Source: Bradyrhizobium sp. SZCCT0153 (GTDB taxonomy: Bacteria; Pseudomonadota; Alphaproteobacteria; Rhizobiales; Xanthobacteraceae). From it: 64,000 nucleotides of DNA. Of this stretch, positions 58,610 through 64,000 are shown piece after piece. Made by a program: the position numbers and the translations under genes. The stretch is taken from assembly GCF_018129995.1 (NCBI RefSeq), contig NZ_JAFCKS010000010.1:1-64000 (forward strand). The letters run 5' to 3'. The notes below the pieces were generated by a model. The model was not told where the DNA came from. It ran no database searches and saw nothing but the letters and a program-made list of their open reading frames with translations. How positions within the stretch are numbered: the stretch's first letter is position 1; each line of letters starts with the position of its first letter.

Positions 58610-59269
58610 ATGACACTTCCGATTGGCGCCACCGCGCCCGACTTCGAAGCCGAAACCACCGAGGGGAAGATCAAGTTCCACGACTGGATCGGCAACAGCT
58701 GGGCCCTGCTGTTCTCGCACCCCAAGGACTTCACGCCGGTTTGTACGACCGAGCTCGGCGCTCTCGCCAAGCTGAAGCCGGAATTCGACAAGCGCGGAGT
58801 CAAGCTGATGGGCCTCTCGGTCGACCCAGTCGACCGCCATTCCAAATGGTCCGAAGACATCAAGGAGACGCAAGGCGCGGCTCCGAACTATCCGATGATC
58901 GGCGACACCGACTTCAACGTCTCGAAGCTGTACGGCATGCTGCCGGCTTCGACCTCGGGCGATCCCCTCACCCGCACGCCGGCCGACAACCAGACCGTCC
59001 GCAACGTCTTCATCATCGGACCGGACAAGAAAATCAAGCTGGTGCTGGTCTACCCGATGACGACCGGCCGGAATTTTCAGGAGATCCTGCGCGTCATCGA
59101 CTCGCTCCAGCTCACCGCCAAGCATCGCGTCGCGACGCCGGCCGACTGGTCGCAGGGTGACGACGTCATCATCGCGGGCTCGGTCTCCAACGACGAGGCC
59201 AAGACGATCTACCCGCAGGGCTGGAAGGAACCCAAGCCCTACATCCGGATCGTGCCGCAGCCGAAATAA
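58610..59269 (+). CDS. 1-Cys peroxiredoxin (Prx6 type)
   Basis: 219 residues. It reduces hydrogen peroxide and alkyl peroxides. The peroxidatic Cys45 is in HPKDFTPVCTTELG. The C-terminal extension of Prx6-type enzymes is present (VATPADWSQGDDVIIAGSVS). No resolving Cys is seen in the rest of the chain, which supports the 1-Cys class. It is a monocistronic gene, convergent with the chemotaxis receptor. Confidence 0.92.
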   Translation: MTLPIGATAPDFEAETTEGKIKFHDWIGNSWALLFSHPKDFTPVCTTELGALAKLKPEFDKRGVKLMGLSVDPVDRHSKWSEDIKETQGAAPNYPMIGDTDFNVSKLYGMLPASTSGDPLTRTPADNQTVRNVFIIGPDKKIKLVLVYPMTTGRNFQEILRVIDSLQLTAKHRVATPADWSQGDDVIIAGSVSNDEAKTIYPQGWKEPKPYIRIVPQPK

Positions 59270-59314
59270 CCCACGATCATTTCGGGGCGGTGCATCGGCA
59301 TCGCCCCGATAAGC

Positions 59315-61045
59315 TTACGCCGCGTGCACGCGCTCGAGGAAACCCTCGACCTCGGCCTTCAGGTGCAGGCTCTCGCCCGACAGTGCCTGGGCGGAGGCAA
59401 ACATCCGGCTGGAAGTCTCGCCCGTCTCGTTCGCGCCCTCGGCGGCGTGACGGACGTTGACGGCGACATCGGCGGTGCCCGATACGGCCGCACGAACGCT
59501 GGCCACGATGTTGTGGGTCGCGCTCTTCTGCTGTTCCACCGCAGCCGAGATCGAGCCGGCGATGCCGCTGATGCGCTCGATGGTCTGGCTGATCGCCCTG
59601 ATGGCGGCGACAGACTCCTCGGTCGCAAGCTGCATGCTGGCGATCTGGTTCGAGATCTCGTCGGTCGCCTTGGCGGTCTGGCCGGCGAGCGTCTTGACCT
59701 CCTGTGCCACCACCGCAAAACCGCGGCCCGCATCGCCCGCGCGCGCGGCCTCGATGGTGGCGTTCAGCGCCAGGAGATTGGTCTGCTCGGCGATCGAGGT
59801 GATCAGCTTGACGACGTCGCCGATGCGCGCCCCGGCCTCGGAAAGCTGCGCGATACGCTGATCGGTCGCCTCGGCCTGCCGCACCGCCTCGGCGGAAATC
59901 TCGTTCGATTCCTGCACCCGGCGGGTGATCTCGGAGATGGATTGAGACAGCTCGTCGGAGGCCGACGCCGCCGAACGCACGTGCCCGGAGGCAGTTTCGG
60001 AAGCTCCGGCCGACCGCGCCGACAGATCGGCGGTGGAGCGTGCGGTGTCGGTGAGTTGCCGAGCCGTCCGTTCGAATTCGCCTGACGATGTCAGCACCTT
60101 GTCGAGGATGCCGCCGACGCTGCCGCGGAACTGCTCGACGAAATTGCGCAGGTCGGATTTGCGCTGCTCGATTGCTGCAGCCGAAGCCGCCGCGTGCTCG
60201 CTGCGCAAGCGCGACCGCTCCAGCGAATTGCTCTTGAACACCGCGACCGTGCGCGCGATCTCGCCGATCTCGTCGGCGCGATCCTCGCAATCAATCGTGA
60301 CGTCGCTCTGGCCTTCGGCGAGCGCCGTCAGCGACCGCGTGACCGAGATGAGCGGCTTGGTGACACGGCGGACGACCAGCAAGGTGAGGATCAGCACCAG
60401 CAGCGCGGCGAGCCCGGCGGCGATCGCCATGCTCTCGATCGCCTGGGTCAGCATGCTCTCGAACTGGGCCATCGGGATGCCGACGTAGAGAATGCCGACG
60501 ACCTTGCCGGTCGCATCTGCGACCGGGAAATAGGCGGTCATGAAGGATTTGCCGAACAGCGTGGCCGGGCCCTTGTAGGCCTCCCCACGGCGCAGGACGG
60601 CTTGCGCCGGATGGTCGGCGGCAAGCTGGGTGCCGACGGCGCGGTCGCCGTTTTCCTTCTTCACGTTGGTCGAACGGCGGACGAACTGCCCGCTCGCATC
60701 GTCATAAACGAACAGGGTGGCGTTGCCTCCGACATAGGACACCGCGCGATCGACGATGGCGTGATCCCTGAACTCGGGCATCTTGGCAATCTCGGCGCGC
60801 GCGACCGCGCCATCCCGCATCGTGATCTTGGCGTCGGGAACGACCTCGGCAAAGGCCAGCGCCAGCGTGCGCAAACTCACCTCGATGTCGCGGAGCGCAC
60901 GATCGTTGACAGCGGAGGTGAGCGACCAATAGCCGGCGCCGACCACGAGCGCTGTATTCACAGCGATCAGCAACGCGGCGCATAGGACCGCTTTGGTGCC
61001 AAGCTTGAATTGCGGCAAGAACTTCGCCGTCGGACGGTTTGACAT
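59315..61045 (-). CDS. Methyl-accepting chemotaxis protein
   Basis: 576 residues. Membrane helix 1 (about 18-40), periplasmic single-Cache sensor (about 42-185, LFVYDDASGQFVRRSTNV, VGTQLAADHPAQAVL), helix 2 (about 192-215), HAMP (about 215-270), and a signalling domain whose tip reads IAEQTNLLALNATIEAARAG. The Cache domain is close to the sCache_3 group, which binds small organic acids. No CheW-binding or CheR-pentapeptide tail is evident. It is an orphan receptor, with no che genes nearby. Confidence 0.92.
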   Translation of the reverse strand: MSNRPTAKFLPQFKLGTKAVLCAALLIAVNTALVVGAGYWSLTSAVNDRALRDIEVSLRTLALAFAEVVPDAKITMRDGAVARAEIAKMPEFRDHAIVDRAVSYVGGNATLFVYDDASGQFVRRSTNVKKENGDRAVGTQLAADHPAQAVLRRGEAYKGPATLFGKSFMTAYFPVADATGKVVGILYVGIPMAQFESMLTQAIESMAIAAGLAALLVLILTLLVVRRVTKPLISVTRSLTALAEGQSDVTIDCEDRADEIGEIARTVAVFKSNSLERSRLRSEHAAASAAAIEQRKSDLRNFVEQFRGSVGGILDKVLTSSGEFERTARQLTDTARSTADLSARSAGASETASGHVRSAASASDELSQSISEITRRVQESNEISAEAVRQAEATDQRIAQLSEAGARIGDVVKLITSIAEQTNLLALNATIEAARAGDAGRGFAVVAQEVKTLAGQTAKATDEISNQIASMQLATEESVAAIRAISQTIERISGIAGSISAAVEQQKSATHNIVASVRAAVSGTADVAVNVRHAAEGANETGETSSRMFASAQALSGESLHLKAEVEGFLERVHAA

Positions 61046-61160
61046 GAATGGAACTACCCCTGGAATTCCTGCATATTGATGCAATCGGCTTACGGCCGCA
61101 TTAACGGCGGTTCACACCGCCCCGCGCGGAATGCTTTCCAGATTGTAAACGAGGTCGCCC

Positions 61161-62606
61161 CTGACCACCCCAAGCCCGCCGCCCATCATCGTCTGGTTCC
61201 GCGATGATCTCCGCCTGTCCGACCACCCCGCCCTCCACGCCGCCGCCAACACCGGCGCGCCGGTCATTTGCCTTTGTGTGCTGGATGACGCCGCCGGTCG
61301 CGCACCGGGCGGCGCGGCACGCTGGTGGCTGGCGCAGTCGCTGCGGGCACTTGGCGCCGATATCGGCGCGCGCGGCGGATCGCTGATCCTGCGCAAGGGG
61401 CCGGCGGCCAGGGTGATCATGGAGGTGGTCCGCGAGAGCGGAGCCGGCGCCGTCTACTGGAACGGGATCGCGCAGAGGCCGCATCAGGCCATCGAGAAAC
61501 AGCTCGAAGCGACGCTGGCAAAGCTCGGCCTGGACTCGCAAAGTTTCCCCGGCGACTTGCTCGTCCCGCCCGCGGCGATCCGCAACAATGAAGGCCGCGG
61601 CCTTCGCGTATTCACGCCGTTCTGGCGGCGCGTGCTGTCGCTCGGCGACCCGCCAAAACCCCTGCCGGCACCGAAGGCGCTTCGCGCGGCGCCCAAGCTC
61701 GCCAGCGACGCACTGGAGAGCTGGAAGCTCGAGCCGACCGAGCCCGACTGGTCCGGCGGCCTGCGCGAGACCTGGACCCCGGGCGAAGCCTCCGCCCGCG
61801 CCCGCCTGCGCGACTTCCTCAAGCGCACCGCAGTCGGCTATATCGGCGATCGCGACCGCCCGGATCGCGAAGGCACCTCGAGCCTGTCGCCGCATCTGAG
61901 GTTCGGCGAGCTCAGCCCGCGCCAAGTCTGGCACGCCGCGCGCTTCGCCGCCGCGGAAAATCCTGCCATCGGATCCGGCGTCGACAAGTTCCTGAGCGAG
62001 CTCGGCTGGCGCGAATTCTGCCGCCACCTGCTTCACGATCACCCCGACCTTGCGACCGAAAACCTGCAATCGAACTTCGACGGCTTCCCATGGAAAGGCG
62101 ACAAGAAGGCGCTCGCGGCCTGGCAGCACGGGCGCACCGGCTATCCCATCGTCGACGCCGGCCTGCGCCAGCTCTGGCACACCGGGGTGATGCACAACCG
62201 GGTTCGGATGGTGGTCGCCTCGTTGCTGGTCAAGCACCTCCTGATCGACTGGCGCGACGGCGAGAGCTGGTTCTGGGACACGCTTGTCGATGCGGATGCC
62301 GGCAGCAATCCCGCCAACTGGCAGTGGGTCGCCGGCTGCGGCGCGGATGCGGCACCCTATTTCCGCGTCTTCAACCCAACGCTCCAGGGCGAGAAGTTCG
62401 ACCCTGACGGAACCTACGTTCGGCGCTGGGTGCCGGAGCTGAAAGACGTTCCGGCCAAGCTGATCCACCAGCCCTGGCAGGCAACGCCGATCGAGCTGGC
62501 AAGCGTCGGCGTCACGCTCGGCAAGACCTATCCGCAACCGATCGTCGATCATGCCAAGGGACGCGAGCGCGCGCTCGCCGCCTACGCAAAGATCCGCAAA
62601 GGTTGA
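61161..62606 (+). CDS. phrB: Deoxyribodipyrimidine photolyase, CTG start
   Basis: 481 residues. It repairs UV-induced cyclobutane dimers with FADH- and light. The N-terminal antenna domain begins PPIIVWFRDDLRLSDHPAL; the FAD domain has LGWREFCRHLLHDHP, GRTGYPIVDAGLRQLWHTG, MHNRVRMVVASLLVKHLL, and DADAGSNPANWQWVAGCG. The frame is closed by TAA at 61146. No ATG, GTG or TTG occurs before GTG 61278, which would remove the first strand and helix of the antenna domain. CTG 61161, with GAGG six bases upstream, gives a full-length protein and is taken as the start. Confidence 0.85.
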   Translation: MTTPSPPPIIVWFRDDLRLSDHPALHAAANTGAPVICLCVLDDAAGRAPGGAARWWLAQSLRALGADIGARGGSLILRKGPAARVIMEVVRESGAGAVYWNGIAQRPHQAIEKQLEATLAKLGLDSQSFPGDLLVPPAAIRNNEGRGLRVFTPFWRRVLSLGDPPKPLPAPKALRAAPKLASDALESWKLEPTEPDWSGGLRETWTPGEASARARLRDFLKRTAVGYIGDRDRPDREGTSSLSPHLRFGELSPRQVWHAARFAAAENPAIGSGVDKFLSELGWREFCRHLLHDHPDLATENLQSNFDGFPWKGDKKALAAWQHGRTGYPIVDAGLRQLWHTGVMHNRVRMVVASLLVKHLLIDWRDGESWFWDTLVDADAGSNPANWQWVAGCGADAAPYFRVFNPTLQGEKFDPDGTYVRRWVPELKDVPAKLIHQPWQATPIELASVGVTLGKTYPQPIVDHAKGRERALAAYAKIRKG

Positions 62607-62614
62607 GCGTTGCT

Positions 62615-62642
62615 TTGACACAATTTTGAAACCCGCTATCGT
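62615..62642 (+). promoter_or_regulatory. Promoter of the histone-like gene
   Basis: TTGACA (62615-62620), 16 bases, TATCGT (62637-62642), about 31 bases before the ATG. Confidence 0.5.
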
Positions 62643-62672
62643 CGTCGCTCCATACAAACCGTGGGGGACGAT

Positions 62673-62975
62673 ATGGACGACGAGAAGCCGATCACCGAAC
62701 AGGCGATGGAGACGATCACCACCGCCGTGGAAGCGACCAAGGAAGCCGCAGTCACCGCCGTCAAGAAGGTCAGGAAAGCCGCCAAGAAGGTCGCGAAGAA
62801 AGTAGTGCCGAAGAAGGCCGCCAAGAATACGTCGAAGAAGGCGGCAAAGAAGTCGTCGAAGAAAGCGGCCAAGAAAACCGCGAGGAAAACCACGAAGAAG
62901 GCCGCCAAGAAGGCTCCGAAGAAGGCTCCAAAGAAAGCCGCCAAGAAGAAAAAGGCCAAGAAGGCCAAGCGCTGA
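62673..62975 (+). CDS. Histone H1-like Lys/Ala-rich protein
   Basis: 100 residues. A short acidic N-terminus (MDDEKPITEQAMETITT) is followed by a tail of KKAAKK, KKAPKK and KKTARK blocks making up the last 70 residues, like eukaryotic H1 and bacterial AlgP/Hc-type proteins. It probably binds DNA non-specifically. The repeats are in frame and near-tandem. ATG 62673 with GGGGGA is used. It has its own promoter and terminator. Confidence 0.8.
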   Translation: MDDEKPITEQAMETITTAVEATKEAAVTAVKKVRKAAKKVAKKVVPKKAAKNTSKKAAKKSSKKAAKKTARKTTKKAAKKAPKKAPKKAAKKKKAKKAKR

Positions 62976-63033
62976 TCCCGGCCCAGGGTTAGGCCAAGGA
63001 AAGGTCGAGGATAGGTCAAGGATAGACCAGAGC

Positions 63034-63066
63034 AAGCCTCCGGGTGCGGGCGCGCCCGGAGGCTTT
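63034..63066 (+). terminator. Terminator of the histone-like gene
   Basis: AAGCCTCCGGG (63034-63044) pairs with CCCGGAGGCTT (63055-63065) around a 10-base loop, followed by T and GCGG. Strong stem, short T-run. Confidence 0.7.
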
Positions 63067-63201
63067 GCGGCAAAGCGCCCTGCCCTCGCCGCCCCGATGC
63101 GCGCCTGCCCGGATGGCGGGCGTCTTGGGGATCGCAAAATTCGCTGCGACTGCTTGGGCGCGGCACGTCGGGGATGTGTTCCAGCGCTCCGGCCTTTCGG
63201 C

Positions 63202-64000
63202 CTAAAAGCGCCGATTGACCACGAACACCGCCGCCGCGCACATCGCCATGCCGGCAATCGCGAGCGCATCGAGCTTCTCGCCGAACAGAAGATAGGCCAT
63301 CAGCGCCGTGACGGCTGGTACCAGGTAGAACAGGCTCGCAACCGAGGTCGCCGCGGCATGCCGGATCAGCCAGTACAATAGCCCGATCGATCCGATCGAG
63401 AGCGCGACGGCGAGCCAGGCGAGCGCGAGCACGAACTCCCGGGTCCAGTGCACTACGCGATCCTCGAACAGGAAGGCGCCGATCGCGAAGAAGATCGTGA
63501 CGGACACGTACTGCACGAGATTGCCGGCGCGCCAGTCGATGTGGTTGCAGTAGCGGCGCTGATAGAGCGTGCCGAGCGTGATGCTGATCAGCGCGACAAC
63601 CGAGGCAAGCCATCCGAGCCCGGCTTCGCCGGTCATGGGACGGCCGTGCAGGATCAGCATCACGCCGCCGAGGCCAAGCACGAGACCCGCCCATTGCACC
63701 GGCGTCACCTTCTCGCCGAGCCAGCGGTTGGCGATGGTCGAGGTCAGGATCGGCTGAAGGCCTGGAATCAGCGCGGAGAGCCCGGCCGGAATCGAGTGCG
63801 CGATCGCGATTGCGGTGCCGCCGAGATAGAAGCCATGGACGAGGATGCCGGCAACCGCGCTGTGCGCGATTCCGATCCGGTCCGGCCATTTCGGACGCGC
63901 GATCGCTGCGATGATCGCCATCAGACCGACCACGATCGCCATGCGGATGGCGAGATAGGTCAAGGGATCGGCGTTGTTGATGACGTATTTGGTGCCGATG
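63202..64000 (-). CDS. EamA-family (DMT) transporter, 5' end outside the window
   Basis: At least 266 residues are visible: two EamA domains, about nine to ten membrane helices (e.g. AIVVGLMAIIAAIARPKW, VQWAGLVLGLGGVMLIL, LVQYVSVTIFFAIGAFLF, SVASLFYLVPAVTALMAYLL). The frame stays open to the right edge with GTKYVINNADPLTYLAIRM, part of the first helix region, so the true start is beyond base 64000. Export of a metabolite or amino acid is typical of the family. Confidence 0.85.
   Translation of the reverse strand, partial: IGTKYVINNADPLTYLAIRMAIVVGLMAIIAAIARPKWPDRIGIAHSAVAGILVHGFYLGGTAIAIAHSIPAGLSALIPGLQPILTSTIANRWLGEKVTPVQWAGLVLGLGGVMLILHGRPMTGEAGLGWLASVVALISITLGTLYQRRYCNHIDWRAGNLVQYVSVTIFFAIGAFLFEDRVVHWTREFVLALAWLAVALSIGSIGLLYWLIRHAAATSVASLFYLVPAVTALMAYLLFGEKLDALAIAGMAMCAAAVFVVNRRF

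Overview
The window reads as chromosomal DNA of a Bradyrhizobium-like alphaproteobacterium (family Nitrobacteraceae). This rests on uniformly high GC, dispersed palindromes of the kind common in that genus, two sites matching the sigma-EcfG promoter pattern GGAAC-N16-CGTT, and the gene mix: many PAS histidine kinases, orphan periplasmic binding proteins and aromatic or hexonate catabolism. No integrase, transposase, phage gene or CRISPR array was seen.

Layout. 1-10.2 kb: TolA/TonB-like protein, aldo/keto reductase, XRE regulator, Mg2+ transporter mgtE, two tandem NodB-type deacetylases, small unknown proteins, a Crp/Fnr regulator preceded by the wreck of an HWE-type histidine kinase, tRNA-Leu(GAG), an orphan FliN-like protein and lipB. 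10.4-24.6 kb: a DnaB/RecA-like ATPase, a tautomerase/LysR pair, two PAS hybrid histidine kinases (each behind an EcfG-like promoter), acylphosphatase, oxaloacetate decarboxylase-like enzyme, pccA, a zinc peptidase and three transporters. 24.7-30.4 kb: a small membrane protein and a hexonate (idonate/gluconate-like) catabolic locus with MFS transporter, GntR regulator, enolase-superfamily dehydratase, SDR and zinc dehydrogenase. 30.4-33.5 kb: a secreted protein with two similar halves, divergent from a NarL-type two-component system. 33.5-43.4 kb: an aromatic-degradation locus (extradiol dioxygenase, IclR, FAD hydroxylase, FAH hydrolase, binding protein) and a second IclR locus with two orphan solute-binding proteins. 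43.4-47.5 kb: ArsR/SRPBCC pair with an apparently leaderless promoter, Omp25/31-type barrel plus a remnant of another barrel gene, an SDR and a GNAT.

47.5-55.6 kb is the most unusual part. Five consecutive small secreted proteins with curlin-like Q-x-G-x-x-N repeats follow a FixJ-type response regulator. Divergent from them is a MacA/MacB-like exporter (adaptor, ATPase, permease) ending in a one-domain LuxR regulator, with near-identical 16-18 bp repeats upstream of the adaptor. No recognised curli secretion gene (CsgG, CsgE, CsgF) lies in the window.

55.7-64 kb: secreted alkaline-phosphatase-superfamily enzyme, 1-Cys peroxiredoxin, methyl-accepting chemotaxis protein, a photolyase whose reading frame offers only a CTG start, a histone-H1-like Lys/Ala protein and a DMT transporter cut by the window end.

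Start codons were chosen by eye from ribosome-binding sites and family length. Functions are family-level calls made by reading the protein sequences; no database search was run.
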